A stretch of DNA of 35,439 bases from Kiritimatiellia bacterium (lineage in GTDB: Bacteria > Verrucomicrobiota > Kiritimatiellia > RFP12 > UBA1067): contig JAFRSR010000186.1 of assembly GCA_017427485.1 (NCBI GenBank), positions 1 to 35,439 on the forward strand. Direction: 5' to 3'. Position numbers and translations under genes: made by a program. The notes below the pieces were generated by a model that ran no database searches, was not told where the DNA came from, and saw only the letters and a list, made by a program, of their open reading frames with translations. Of the stretch, positions 7,928 to 16,771 are shown one piece after another. Within the stretch, counting starts at the first letter, position 1. Every line of letters starts with the position of its first letter.

Positions 7928-9288
7928 TTCTTCTGCCCTCCCTTCATGATGCCGTTTACCGTTTCGACGATCCGGTAGTCCAAGAGGTCGATCGCCGCCG
8001 CTGCCGCACCGTTGTCCTTCGCGAACTTGTACGCCTTCACGGGGTCGATCGCGCCACCGGCAAGGCAGCGGATCGCCACCCACGGCTCGGGACGCGTCTT
8101 CATGTAGGCGGCCGCCGCCGTCGGATCGACGCACCAGATGCTGTTACACCGCGTCTTCAGCGTCGCCGCCGGATAGTCGAGCGAGTGGAAGGCCAGCACC
8201 CAGTAGGCCGGCGCCACGCCGTTCGTCGCGCAGAACTTGACCGTCTCCACGTCCTCGGCGCCGACGCCCGTCGGCAGCCCCGTGGACTTGAGGGCGTCGA
8301 CAAGCGACTTGAGCTGCGCCGCGTCGCCCTTCCGCGCCAGCTCGTCCGCGAGCTCGGGACGCAGGTAGACGCCCTTCGCGCCGCCGTCCTTGGCCAAGGC
8401 GGCATCCTGCGCGTTCGTGCAGTTGGCGAAGAACGCCAGGTCGCCGCCCGCTGCCTTCGCCGCCGCGCGCATCGGTTCCAGGAAGGACGGCTCGGCGAAG
8501 ACGGCGTCGATGCCGCAGTGGAGGCAGTAGCGGACGGTGCGCCCGAGCGTGACGCCGCCGTTGTACCGGCGCATGAACTCGTCCGCCCAGATGAGGTCGC
8601 GCGCGTGGGCGCGACCCGCGATCAGGTCGCCACCCAGCGCGAGGCGCGAGAACTTCACGCCGGCGATCTCCGCCTTCTCGCCGAGCGGCGCCTTGAGGGC
8701 CGCGAGCGCCGTGAACTCGTGCACCTTGACCGTGGCCGACGTGACCGCCTCGACCTTCTTGAAGCCGCCGTCGCGTCCGTGGAGGCAGAAACAGACCGCG
8801 AACGCGGCGAGCACGGCCGCGCCGGGCAGATGTATCCACTCGAACCTGCGCCGCCACGGCACCGCCGCGATGAGCAACAGGCCCGCCGCCTCGACCGCAT
8901 TGCGCTCGATGAGGAAGAACCGCCCGTCCGCGCCCGAGAACGCGGTCGCGAACGGTTCCGGCGGCTGGCAGCAGTAGAACATCGCCATGAGGGCGATGCC
9001 GGCAAGCGCCGTGAACCGCGCACACGCGCCCGTGATGAGCGAGACGCCAATCACGACCAGTCCGATCTGAACGGCCCAGTCTCCCGTCGTCACGAGCCAC
9101 GGCAGTCCCGCCATCCACTTGAAGAGCGGCGCAAGCGGACCCTGCGCCGCGCTCAGGTACGACAGGCAGCTCCAGCCGTCCTCCTGCATCAGTTTCCAGC
9201 ACCCCTCGTAGAGGAAATGCCATCCGATCGCAATGCGCAGCAGCAGCAGCGCAATGTCCAGCGCAGATGTCTTTTCTTTCTCTTCCAT
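7924..9288 (-). CDS. Fusion of a DoxX membrane domain with an aldo/keto reductase-like TIM barrel
   Basis: The start is placed at the ATG at 9288, which has GGGGAGG 3 bases upstream. The 454-residue protein has a DoxX domain (about 1-170; hydrophobic segments near 10-30, 70-86, 92-107, 130-146 and 153-170; RIAIGWHFLYEG and IERNAVE match the DoxX protein encoded next). A linker leads to a soluble domain (about 205-454) homologous to the Tat-exported protein at 6441-7454 (VKFSRLALGGDLIAGRAHARD, TRPEPWVAIRCLAGG, LLDYRIVETVNG). The fifth membrane segment would place the barrel on the other side from a four-segment DoxX, matching periplasmic export of the stand-alone homologue. First gene of the leftward operon. 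Function unknown; quinone-linked redox work is suggested by DoxX. Confidence 0.85.
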   Translation of the reverse strand: MEEKEKTSALDIALLLLRIAIGWHFLYEGCWKLMQEDGWSCLSYLSAAQGPLAPLFKWMAGLPWLVTTGDWAVQIGLVVIGVSLITGACARFTALAGIALMAMFYCCQPPEPFATAFSGADGRFFLIERNAVEAAGLLLIAAVPWRRRFEWIHLPGAAVLAAFAVCFCLHGRDGGFKKVEAVTSATVKVHEFTALAALKAPLGEKAEIAGVKFSRLALGGDLIAGRAHARDLIWADEFMRRYNGGVTLGRTVRYCLHCGIDAVFAEPSFLEPMRAAAKAAGGDLAFFANCTNAQDAALAKDGGAKGVYLRPELADELARKGDAAQLKSLVDALKSTGLPTGVGAEDVETVKFCATNGVAPAYWVLAFHSLDYPAATLKTRCNSIWCVDPTAAAAYMKTRPEPWVAIRCLAGGAIDPVKAYKFAKDNGAAAAAIDLLDYRIVETVNGIMKGGQKK

Positions 9289-9317
9289 ATCCTCCCCTGT
9301 CTGTTGGGATGAGCATG

Positions 9318-9326
9318 AGTATAGCA
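9318..9326 (-). promoter_or_regulatory. Extended -10 promoter element for the leftward operon
   Basis: On the minus strand TGC (9326-9324) directly precedes TATACT (9323-9318), an extended -10. No good -35 hexamer is visible at 16-18 bases. A transcript from here would have a leader of about 20-25 bases before the ATG at 9288. Confidence 0.5.
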
Positions 9327-9354
9327 TAAGATGGCCGCGTGCGCCACTTCCGTG

Positions 9355-9383
9355 TTGTGCCCACGCCCTTCGTTTGCTACACT
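9355..9383 (+). promoter_or_regulatory. Sigma-70-type promoter for the metallophosphoesterase gene
   Basis: TTGTGC (9355-9360), a 17-base spacer and TACACT (9378-9383) with TGC just before the -10. It faces the opposite way from the TATACT element of the leftward operon, so the 133-base gap holds a divergent promoter pair. The gene start at 9422 is about 32 bases after the expected transcription start. Confidence 0.5.
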
Positions 9384-9421
9384 ATCCACATCTTCAACCC
9401 AGACGAGAAGGAATAAATAAC

Positions 9422-10972
9422 ATGAACGCAAACATTTCACGCCGCTGGTTCATCGGCGGTCTCGCCTCCTTCGGCGCGTTCGGCGGCAACAGCATCTTCC
9501 GCGCGCACGCCGGCACGTTTTCCGGCGGCAAACCCAATCTCACCTTCGGCGTCGTGAGCGACGTCCACGTGCGCCTCGCCGCCTCGCGCGAGGGATTCGA
9601 CAAGGGCCACGACACCTCCACCTTCATCCACACGCTTGAATGGTTCCGCGCGCAGGGCGTGGACGCCGTGATGATCGTGGGCGACATCGCCGACAAGGGA
9701 CTCGTCGACGAGCTCCAGTACGTGGCGGACGCCTGGTTCAAGGTGTTCCCGAACGACAAGGCACCCGACGGCCGCCACGTGCAACGCCTCTTCGTCTACG
9801 GCAACCACGACTACGAGGGATTCGGCTATGGCGGCTACGCCAAGAAGCTCTGGCCTGACGAGACGGAGCGCGCCAAGCACGTCCTGCGCACCGACCAGAA
9901 GGCGAACTGGGAGAAGATCTTCAACGAGCCGTTCGCGCCCATCATGAACTGGGAGGTCAAAGGCTACACGTTCGTCGGCGGCCAGTGGACGGCTGACAAG
10001 TGCCACGGCAAGATGGAGACCGGCATCGCGGGCGTGGAGGAGTACTTCGCCGCCCACCGCAACCTGCTCGACCCGAAGAAGCCCTTCTTCTACTTCCAGC
10101 ACCCGCACCCGAAGGACACCTGCTACGCCAGCTGGGCCTGGGGACACGACGACGGCCGCGCCACGCGCGCCCTCTCCGCCTTCCCGAACGCGATCGCGTT
10201 CTCCGGCCACTCGCACACCACGCTCACCCATGACCAGTCCATCTGGCAGGGCGCGTTCACGTCGCTCGGCACGAGCTCGCTTCGCTACACGGGCGGCGCC
10301 TACGCGCTGGTGCGCCACCCGATGGGCTACGAGAACGGCGGCGGCACGGCCGAGTTCGACCCCTACAAGATCATGCCCGGCTACGGCAGCACGCGCGACG
10401 GCCGCCAGGGAATGCTCGTGCGCGTGTACGACAGCCACGTCGCCTTCACGCGCCGCGAGTTCGTCTACGACCAGTCGCTCGGCGACGACTGGGTACTGCC
10501 ACTCCCGGCCGCGGAGTCGAAGCCCTTCGCGTTCGCGGAGCACGCCAAGCGGTCAATTGCCCCGGAGTTCCCCGCCGGCGCCGAACTTCTCGTCTCCCGC
10601 GCGCGCGGCAAGAACCGCGGTGCCGCCGCAAAGGGCAAGGCGCCCGCCGTGCCCGCCGAGGAAAAGGCCGTGTTCGTGCTCGACTTCCCGGCGGCGACCG
10701 CCTCCAAGGGACGCGTGTTCGACTACGAGATCGTGGCCGCGCCGAAGGACGGCGGCAAGAAGGTGAAGAAGTTCCTGATGGCCGACGGCTACAACATGTC
10801 GATCGACAACCCCCGCGCCCGCCGTCCGCAGACCTGCCGCATCGCCGCAGACCAACTGCCGCAGGGCGTGGAGTTCTGCTTCGCGGTGCGTCCCGTCAAC
10901 TCGCTCGGCAAGCCGGGCAGGCCGATCGTCAGCACCTGGCAGTCCGCCATTCCGAAGAACCAGAACGTGTAA
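9422..10972 (+). CDS. Tat-exported calcineurin-like metallophosphoesterase
   Basis: The ATG at 9422 is chosen because a twin-arginine signal (SRRWFIGGLASFGAFGG) follows directly and GAAGGA lies upstream. The 516-residue protein carries the full metallophosphoesterase set: SDVH (Asp47, His49), GDIADKG (Asp88), GNHDY (Asn128, His129, Asp130), QHPHP (His227, His229) and SGHSH (262-265). These residues bind two metal ions and hydrolyse phosphoesters. The C-terminal part (about 400-516) is a separate beta-rich region with an Ala/Lys-rich linker, like the fibronectin-type tail on many exported calcineurin-like enzymes. It is a single gene, divergent from the operon at 9288 and convergent with the ABC permease, whose stop is 10 bases away. 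The substrate is unknown. Confidence 0.88.
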   Translation: MNANISRRWFIGGLASFGAFGGNSIFRAHAGTFSGGKPNLTFGVVSDVHVRLAASREGFDKGHDTSTFIHTLEWFRAQGVDAVMIVGDIADKGLVDELQYVADAWFKVFPNDKAPDGRHVQRLFVYGNHDYEGFGYGGYAKKLWPDETERAKHVLRTDQKANWEKIFNEPFAPIMNWEVKGYTFVGGQWTADKCHGKMETGIAGVEEYFAAHRNLLDPKKPFFYFQHPHPKDTCYASWAWGHDDGRATRALSAFPNAIAFSGHSHTTLTHDQSIWQGAFTSLGTSSLRYTGGAYALVRHPMGYENGGGTAEFDPYKIMPGYGSTRDGRQGMLVRVYDSHVAFTRREFVYDQSLGDDWVLPLPAAESKPFAFAEHAKRSIAPEFPAGAELLVSRARGKNRGAAAKGKAPAVPAEEKAVFVLDFPAATASKGRVFDYEIVAAPKDGGKKVKKFLMADGYNMSIDNPRARRPQTCRIAADQLPQGVEFCFAVRPVNSLGKPGRPIVSTWQSAIPKNQNV

Positions 10973-10982
10973 ACCCGGCCGG

Positions 10983-13367
10983 CTAGCGGCGGGCGGAACG
11001 GCGCACGATTACGTACGCGGACGGCAACGCGAAGGCGAGGGCGAACACGATGGCACCGAGCGCGCCCTCCAGCACCACCCGCACGGGCAGCACGAAGTAG
11101 TGCGGCAGACCGGGCCACACCGCTCCCGTGCTGAGGGAGAAGAGCCACCCCACGAGCGCGCCCACGGGCAGTCCGCACACGATGCCCCAGAAGGCCGTGC
11201 GCAACGCGCCGCGCGCGAGGCGGAGCGTGAGCTGTCCCTTCGTGGCGCCCACGGCGCGGAGCACGGCGAACTCGCGCTTGGCCGCATCGGCGTCCGCCAC
11301 GAGCATCGCGATGAATCCGATCGCCAGGATGGCGAGGAACACGAACGGCACCCGTGCCGCCTGCCCGATGAGATCCGACCCGTGCGCGAGCGTACCGTCC
11401 GCGATCTCGTCGCGCGCGTGGAGGCGCACAGTCGAGGCGTTGTTCGGGTTCGACGGGTCGAGCCCCAGCGCGTGCGCGATCGACTTCTCGACCTCGCGCC
11501 CCGCCGGGAACACGCCCTTCTCCTTCAGGAACTCGGGTTCGTACTCCACCCAGAGGTGCGTCATCTTCACATGCGGCGCGGGACGCGCGTCCAGCACCTC
11601 CAGCGTATCGAACGACACGAACACAGGTCCGTCCGTCATGACCGGCGCGCGGTTGAGTCCGCGCACGAGCCCGCGGCTCGTCACCATGTGCCAGTTGAGG
11701 TCCACGACGCCGGCGATCGGCAGCTCGACGGGCGTCTTCGGCCCGCGTCCCCCCATCGCCACGCGCAACTTGTCGCCCTTGTGGAGCTTGCGGGCGCGCG
11801 ACATCATCTCCGTGATCACGCAGGCGTCGGAATTGAACACCGCGTTCGTCGCCTCCGCCCAGGAACCTTCGATAAACTTGAACTCCGGCAGCCACTCCGC
11901 CGCCAAAAACAGCGCATTCCGGCACGGCTTGCCAGGACCTCCGCGCCCACCCGGCATCTCCATCGGCTCCTCCGGGTCGAAATTGAGCTGCAACGGCATC
12001 AACTCCGAAATGCGTTTCACCCCTGGAATCTTGCGAAGCTTCTCGACGTCGAACGAGCTCACGCCGCCGGGCAAGATGGAGACGATCGCATCCGGCCACT
12101 CCTCCGACGGCACGAACGCGCGCATGAGCGACGCGCCCCACACCTCCACCGCCACGAATGCGGCGAACCCGCACCCGAAAGCGATCGCCATGCCGCGCCG
12201 ACGGCGGTGCGGGCGCACATCCAATGCGTCGAGCGGACGCACCGCGAGCGCGGGACGGAGCGCGAAAAGTACGGCCATGAACGCAACGACAAGCGCAATC
12301 GCCCCCGTACTGCCCATCACGCCCCACGCGAACGTGGACCCCATGGGGAACGACACCGGATCGGCCGCCACGAAGAGAACGAGCGCGCCGATGCCGCCGA
12401 GGCACCCCAGCAGCCAGCCGACGCCCGTCGCGAACAGCGACTCAATCGTCACGAGCGCCAACACGCCACCGCGCGTGAGTCCCACCGTGCGGAGCGTCGC
12501 CAGCACGCGCCGGTTCGACTCCACCGCGAGGAGCAGGGAATTGACGAGCAGACACAGCGCCGTGAGGATGGCCGCCGCGAACAGGAGCGGACGCGCATAG
12601 TCCATTCGCCGCGCCTCGTCGCCCATGAAGGCGCGCACGACCTGTTCGGACTCCGCCGTGAGCAGATCGTCCGGCGCATGCTCCGGCACCTTTTTCCAGA
12701 ACGCGGCCGTGCCGTGCGTCTCGTCCTTCAGCACCGCGAACGCGGCCGGGTTCGCGAAGACGCCCGGCCAGCCCATCGGCAGCTTCGCCTCCGCGAGGTA
12801 ACCCACGACCTTCGCCGTGAGCGTGCCCTTCTCGCCCACGAACTTGATGTCGGTTCCGACCGGCGGCGGCACGCCGCGTCCGAACCGCACGAGCGTGTTC
12901 TTCGTACAGACGAACTCGCAGGCGGACGACGTCGCGTCCGGCCAACGTCCTTCGACAAGCTGCGTGCAACCGTACGGGTTTTCGGAAGGCGCCGAAGCGA
13001 TGACCGCCATCATGGGCGGTCCCTGCAGCACGCGTCCGCCCGGACGGTAGTCAATCGTCGTGGCCACCACGTCAAGCTTCAGATCGGGGCGGGGGCCGCG
13101 CCGGCCTTCCGGTCGACGGCCGGGCCGTTCACCGTTTTCGCGGGGCGGAGGCTGTCCGCGGCCGAACCGCATGCGGATGCCGTCGAAACGCCAAGCCGCC
13201 CACGGCGCCGTGGCGCGTTTTGCGAGCGCGGGCGCCTGCGCGGCGTTCGTGGCCGTGAGGGAAAAGGTAAACACGACCGCGCCGACCGCCGCGGCGATTC
13301 CGAGGACGGCGCACAGGAAACGCGCCTTGCCGCGTTTCAACCCGCGCAACATCAGGCGGAGAATCAT
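10983..13367 (-). CDS. ABC transporter permease, FtsX/MacB type, with two permease units
   Basis: A 794-residue membrane protein with a first membrane segment at about 17-37, a large periplasmic region, a block of membrane segments around 255-380, a second periplasmic region and a C-terminal block of three to four segments (about 665-785). AKREFAVLRAVGATKGQL is the FtsX-family signature, and ESNRRVLATLRTVGLTRGG is its counterpart in the first half, so the protein has two FtsX domains in one chain. Such permeases work with a LolD/MacB-type ATPase in lipoprotein release or export of hydrophobic compounds rather than in sugar uptake. ATGA (13364-13367) couples it to the ATPase gene. Residues about 70-95 form a proline/arginine-rich low-complexity stretch. 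The cargo is unknown. Confidence 0.88.
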   Translation of the reverse strand: MILRLMLRGLKRGKARFLCAVLGIAAAVGAVVFTFSLTATNAAQAPALAKRATAPWAAWRFDGIRMRFGRGQPPPRENGERPGRRPEGRRGPRPDLKLDVVATTIDYRPGGRVLQGPPMMAVIASAPSENPYGCTQLVEGRWPDATSSACEFVCTKNTLVRFGRGVPPPVGTDIKFVGEKGTLTAKVVGYLAEAKLPMGWPGVFANPAAFAVLKDETHGTAAFWKKVPEHAPDDLLTAESEQVVRAFMGDEARRMDYARPLLFAAAILTALCLLVNSLLLAVESNRRVLATLRTVGLTRGGVLALVTIESLFATGVGWLLGCLGGIGALVLFVAADPVSFPMGSTFAWGVMGSTGAIALVVAFMAVLFALRPALAVRPLDALDVRPHRRRRGMAIAFGCGFAAFVAVEVWGASLMRAFVPSEEWPDAIVSILPGGVSSFDVEKLRKIPGVKRISELMPLQLNFDPEEPMEMPGGRGGPGKPCRNALFLAAEWLPEFKFIEGSWAEATNAVFNSDACVITEMMSRARKLHKGDKLRVAMGGRGPKTPVELPIAGVVDLNWHMVTSRGLVRGLNRAPVMTDGPVFVSFDTLEVLDARPAPHVKMTHLWVEYEPEFLKEKGVFPAGREVEKSIAHALGLDPSNPNNASTVRLHARDEIADGTLAHGSDLIGQAARVPFVFLAILAIGFIAMLVADADAAKREFAVLRAVGATKGQLTLRLARGALRTAFWGIVCGLPVGALVGWLFSLSTGAVWPGLPHYFVLPVRVVLEGALGAIVFALAFALPSAYVIVRRSARR

Positions 13368-14092
13368 TTGTAGGTCTCCAGGTAGAGGCGGGAGATCTCG
13401 GCGGGATCGTGACCGGATGTATCGTGCGAGGCGGCGATCTTGCCGTCTTTCAGGAAGTGCACCCGGTCGGCGGCGGCCGCAACCACGGGGTCGTGCGTGA
13501 CGAGGAGGATCGCGCTCCGCTCCTCCGCGTGGAGTGTCCGCAGAAGGTCGCAGAAGGATTTCGCGGCGGCCACGTCGAGGTTGCCCGTAGGCTCGTCGGC
13601 GAGAATCACGTCGGGCTCCGCGTAGAGGGCGCGGGCGATGGCCACGCGCTGGCGTTCGCCCCCGGAAAGCTCATCGGGGAGGCGCCGCTCCTTGCCTTCA
13701 AGGCCGAGCTTCGCAATGAGCGCGGCGAGGCGCGCCGCGTCCGGCTTGCCGCGGTCGAGACGCACGGGCAGTTCGATGTTCGCGGCCACGTCGAGGGTGT
13801 CCACGAGGTTGAAGGACTGGAACACCACGCCCACGTGGCGGCGGCGGAACTTCGCGGCCGCGCCGTCGCCGAGCGCCGTCACGTTCGTGCCGCCGATCTC
13901 GACCGTCCCCGCGTCCGCCGTCAGAAGGCCCGCCGCGACATGGAGAAAGGTGGACTTGCCGCTGCCGGAGGGTCCCATCAGCACCTCGAACGCGCCGGAG
14001 TCCAGCGTGAGGTCAAAGCCGTCCAGCACTTTTGTTTTCAGGTCGCCCGTGCCGTAGCCCCGGCAGAGTCCCGTCGCCTTCAATGCGTCCAT
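13364..14092 (-). CDS. ABC transporter ATP-binding protein, LolD/MacB family
   Basis: The ATG at 14092 is preferred over upstream in-frame codons because AAGGAAG sits 7 bases before it and the protein then begins at the usual place for the family. The 242 residues contain Walker A GPSGSGKST (40-48), Q-loop VFQSFNLVD (Gln92), signature LSGGERQR (142-149), Walker B VILADEPTGNLD (162-173) and the switch His200. FQSFNLVDTLDVAANIELP and DEPTGNLD are typical of the MacB/LolD/FtsE branch. It energises the permease encoded by the overlapping gene at 10983-13367. The gene begins 67 bases after the HD-Pnk stop, so it may belong to the same long transcript or have its own promoter; none is obvious. Confidence 0.92.
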   Translation of the reverse strand: MDALKATGLCRGYGTGDLKTKVLDGFDLTLDSGAFEVLMGPSGSGKSTFLHVAAGLLTADAGTVEIGGTNVTALGDGAAAKFRRRHVGVVFQSFNLVDTLDVAANIELPVRLDRGKPDAARLAALIAKLGLEGKERRLPDELSGGERQRVAIARALYAEPDVILADEPTGNLDVAAAKSFCDLLRTLHAEERSAILLVTHDPVVAAAADRVHFLKDGKIAASHDTSGHDPAEISRLYLETYK

Positions 14093-14159
14093 TCCATTCT
14101 TCCTTTCAACTGTCTTTTGAACGTTAAACGCACGCCACCGCCGCAATGTTCACGCCCCC

Positions 14160-15320
14160 TCAACTCTCAAGCCACGATATTTCATGCGCCTCGCGGACGG
14201 ACGGAGGGGAAAACCTTCCCAGCATGTCGTCGATGACACCTTCCGGAACTACGGCGGAACGGTCCTTGTTGCGGCGAAGTCCCTCCGTCCAGGAAGTTTC
14301 CAACACCACAATCTCGATAAACGCGCCATAGTCTCTGAAGAGTTCAAGTTGGCGTCTGCGGAAATCAGGCACGAGCGACGTCGCGTTCCACACAAAAGGC
14401 TGTTTCCTGCGCAACAGTTGCCGCGCACGTTCCATGGCGAGCGACATGACAGGTGCCTGCTTGTCCTCCCAGCCGACGCCGATTTCACGTCGGATGGCAT
14501 CAAGGGAAACCATCGGCAGGTCGGGAAGGTTCCGTCCGATCCATGTGTCCTTGCCCGTCCCTGGAAGCGCGCACATCATGTAGACCTTTCCCCATGTGTC
14601 GTCGTACAGGCTCTGTTCTGGGAGATGCGTTCTGCCGCACAGCCATGCAAAACGGCTATACGGATCGGGAAACCGGGGCGCACGTTCATAGCAGTTCAGT
14701 TCCTTTGCGGTTGCGACGAACAGCGAAAGCTCGTCCGTCAAACGCGGAACGTCATCCGCCTTGCGTCCGAGGATGTCCGCCTTGACGAGCAGGGCGAGTC
14801 GTTCGAGGGTGAAGCCCTCGACGACGCATCCCTCGGCGGCAATCGACTGAAGAAGCCGTTCCGGCTCCTGCCGAGAAAGAAAGTGGATCGGCACGGAGTG
14901 GAACCGGATGAGCGCGCAGACGGCTTCGCGGAACCGGCGTTTCTCCGACGTCCCCGCCAGATCCGCGGATTGCCACAGAAACTTCCGCGCCAACCTGGCT
15001 CCCACGACCGAATGTTTCGGGGAAGTCCACACGCCGCCCTCCAGACGCGTGGTGACGGTCTTTCCGACATCATGCAAAAGGGCCGCCGTGAAGACGACGG
15101 CGCGGCTCTCGGCGTCGGACGCCCTGAATACGGGATCCGCCACCAGCGATTCGCAGACGAGCTGCGTGTGGATCAGGACATCCCCCTCGCCATGCCACCG
15201 CGGATTTTGCGCGACATTCCGCATCTGTCCCAAGAAATCGCCAAAGGGAGAATCGAATACGCTGGACCAATCGATCGTCCAGTCCGGCGCGGATGGCACT
15301 GGGAAAGGAAGCTCCGTCAT
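14160..15320 (-). CDS. HD-Pnk: HD phosphoesterase plus polynucleotide kinase, RNA end healing
   Basis: The 386-residue protein joins an N-terminal HD phosphohydrolase (His51, ALLHDVGK with His83-Asp84, His103, RFHSVP His141) to a C-terminal P-loop kinase (ALPGTGKDTW 251-260, SLDAIRREIG 272-281, WNATSL near 311). This order matches HD-Pnk, described in Runella slithyformis, whose HD domain removes 2',3'-cyclic or 3' phosphate and whose kinase phosphorylates 5'-OH ends, leaving termini that a ligase can seal. The ATG at 15320 forms ATGA with the stop of the ligase gene, supporting this start over a TTG two codons upstream. The first glycine of the P-loop is alanine and the usual Ser/Thr after Lys257 is Asp followed by Thr. 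Ligase and healing enzyme together form an RNA repair unit. Confidence 0.88.
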   Translation of the reverse strand: MTELPFPVPSAPDWTIDWSSVFDSPFGDFLGQMRNVAQNPRWHGEGDVLIHTQLVCESLVADPVFRASDAESRAVVFTAALLHDVGKTVTTRLEGGVWTSPKHSVVGARLARKFLWQSADLAGTSEKRRFREAVCALIRFHSVPIHFLSRQEPERLLQSIAAEGCVVEGFTLERLALLVKADILGRKADDVPRLTDELSLFVATAKELNCYERAPRFPDPYSRFAWLCGRTHLPEQSLYDDTWGKVYMMCALPGTGKDTWIGRNLPDLPMVSLDAIRREIGVGWEDKQAPVMSLAMERARQLLRRKQPFVWNATSLVPDFRRRQLELFRDYGAFIEIVVLETSWTEGLRRNKDRSAVVPEGVIDDMLGRFSPPSVREAHEISWLES

Positions 15321-16138
15321 TTCCAAGCCCCCTGTGGGATTACAGGCTCGTAAAGGAGCTCAACCGGGTAGCGCAGGAGGTTCGGGACGATCGGGCGATT
15401 CAGCCAATGCGCGTCCGGAACGGCGACCTGCTGGAGAAACGACTGGCGCACGAACTTCATCCGGTCCACGACCGCGCCATCTTCCTCGATCTTGATGTAC
15501 AGCCCCTCCATCGTCGTGGCAGGGTCCGTCTCGGCGCAGCGGTCGTCCGGCGAACCGCAATTTCCGTTCGCCTCGCACCATGCACGCAGGCGCTCGAGAT
15601 GCCCGGGGCGGATGTAGGTGGACGGTCCCACGAGCGCTTTCAGCTCGTCAAGCGTCCGAAATGCGCGTTCGGCGAGGACAGGCGCGGAGACGACAGGCAA
15701 CGGTGCGAGCAACGCCCTTCTGGAGCGCGTGTCAAGGAACATGCCCCGCTCGCGGTCAAAGACGTCGAACTCCAGGAAGTAGTGCGGCAGGGCGTCGTAG
15801 TAGATGGCGTGCTTGGCGTACAGCCACTCCCCGTACATGACGTAGCGCGAGCAAAGGACGGCATGGAGCCGGTTCCGATGAACGGCCGCCCAGTTCTTCA
15901 GAAGGTTGTAATGGGTTTCGCGCGGGCCGCCGACGAGATAGTGTCCGCGGCTTTGGAGCAGGAGTGCGCCGTCCGTGTCGAACGACACCGCGCAGTTCGC
16001 CCCGTCGCATTTCTCCTCGACGACCAGCTTCCGACCGGCGACGACGCTGAACGGAATCTGCTGGAGATCCTCGTCGCCAGGCTGTATGCGCGACCCCTGG
16101 ATGTGGGGCGTCCGCGGGTATTTCAGCATCTTCAGCAT
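15317..16138 (-). CDS. ATP-dependent RNA ligase
   Basis: A 273-residue nucleotidyltransferase. Motif I is EEKCDGAN (Lys43 as the AMP-accepting lysine, Asp45, Gly46), motif III MYGEW (Glu104), motif IIIa FLEFDVFD (122-128), motif IV EGLYIKIE (Glu211) and motif V DRMKFVR (Lys228). The size and compact C-terminus fit small Rnl-type RNA ligases rather than DNA ligases, which carry an OB domain. It would seal 5'-phosphate/3'-OH ends prepared by the overlapping HD-Pnk gene. The ATG at 16138 overlaps the methyltransferase stop by 7 bases; an in-frame ATG three codons later is an alternative start. Three genes in a row overlap, so they are translated together. Confidence 0.9.
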   Translation of the reverse strand: MLKMLKYPRTPHIQGSRIQPGDEDLQQIPFSVVAGRKLVVEEKCDGANCAVSFDTDGALLLQSRGHYLVGGPRETHYNLLKNWAAVHRNRLHAVLCSRYVMYGEWLYAKHAIYYDALPHYFLEFDVFDRERGMFLDTRSRRALLAPLPVVSAPVLAERAFRTLDELKALVGPSTYIRPGHLERLRAWCEANGNCGSPDDRCAETDPATTMEGLYIKIEEDGAVVDRMKFVRQSFLQQVAVPDAHWLNRPIVPNLLRYPVELLYEPVIPQGAWK

Positions 16139-16758
16139 GACGCCACCATGAACAAATGGCCCGGAACGGCACCGAAATTGAGTTTGGAGAACCCGGCGCT
16201 CCGGAACAACTCGCCCAGAGACTCCTTCGTAAAGAGGTGGATGTGTTCCGGATTGTCGTCGGGCTTCGAGGGGACCGTGACGACGACGTGGCGGCGGGCG
16301 ATTCGGACCGCGTTGCGCACGGCACCTGCCGCGTCGGGGATGTGCTCCAGCACCTCAAGCATCGTCACGACGTCGATCGAACCGTCTGGAAGATCCAGCA
16401 CGCGCACGTCCCCTTCATGTACGTGAAGGTTGAACGCGCCGCCCGCCGCGACCGCGCGGTGCAGCGCGACGCGCCGTTCCAGCAGGTCGACGACATGTAC
16501 CTCCTTGTCGGGGAACGCCTCAAGGAACGGCCAGAGGAACGCCCCACGCCCGCTTCCGACGTCGAGAAGCGAACCGAATGCGATTCCCTGCAGGAACCCC
16601 AAGACGACACGGACGCGCGGCAGCAATTCCGAACGCTTGAAATAATGGACTTTCAAACCGGCCGCCTTGCCGGCGTCGTAGACGGACGTTCCCGCCGCAA
16701 CCGGGCATCCCGATCCTCTCACGTACGCATTGAGCGCATTCTCGTAGCAGGCAGCCAA
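16132..16758 (-). CDS. Class I SAM-dependent methyltransferase linked to RNA repair genes
   Basis: A Rossmann-type methyltransferase of about 208 residues: LLDVGSGRGAFL (motif I, about 64-75), VVDLLERR (motif II), EGDVRVLDLPDGSIDVV (motif IV) and MLEVLEHIPDA. The best start is TTG at 16758, 13 bases after the Mrp stop. No ATG lies in frame nearby, and GTG at residue 13 is an alternative, so the N-terminus is uncertain. EVLEH (Glu135, Glu138, His139) is shared by many UbiE-like enzymes, but the spacing Glu-x-x-Glu-His is also the metal-binding start of Hen1, the RNA 3'-terminal 2'-O-methyltransferase of bacterial repair systems. With the ligase and HD-Pnk genes overlapping downstream, an RNA substrate is plausible but not shown. 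Confidence 0.8.
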   Translation of the reverse strand: MAACYENALNAYVRGSGCPVAAGTSVYDAGKAAGLKVHYFKRSELLPRVRVVLGFLQGIAFGSLLDVGSGRGAFLWPFLEAFPDKEVHVVDLLERRVALHRAVAAGGAFNLHVHEGDVRVLDLPDGSIDVVTMLEVLEHIPDAAGAVRNAVRIARRHVVVTVPSKPDDNPEHIHLFTKESLGELFRSAGFSKLNFGAVPGHLFMVASC

Positions 16759-16771
16759 CTCACACCGCCAA

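Noticed and set aside
11100..13373. A 757-codon open frame on the plus strand opposite the ABC permease
   Set aside because: High GC with strong third-position bias makes long antisense frames common. The sequence is rich in Arg, His and Glu without domains, and the minus strand encodes an obvious FtsX protein.
15317..16138. DNA ligase
   Set aside because: There is no OB or zinc domain, and the size and the HD-Pnk partner fit an RNA ligase.
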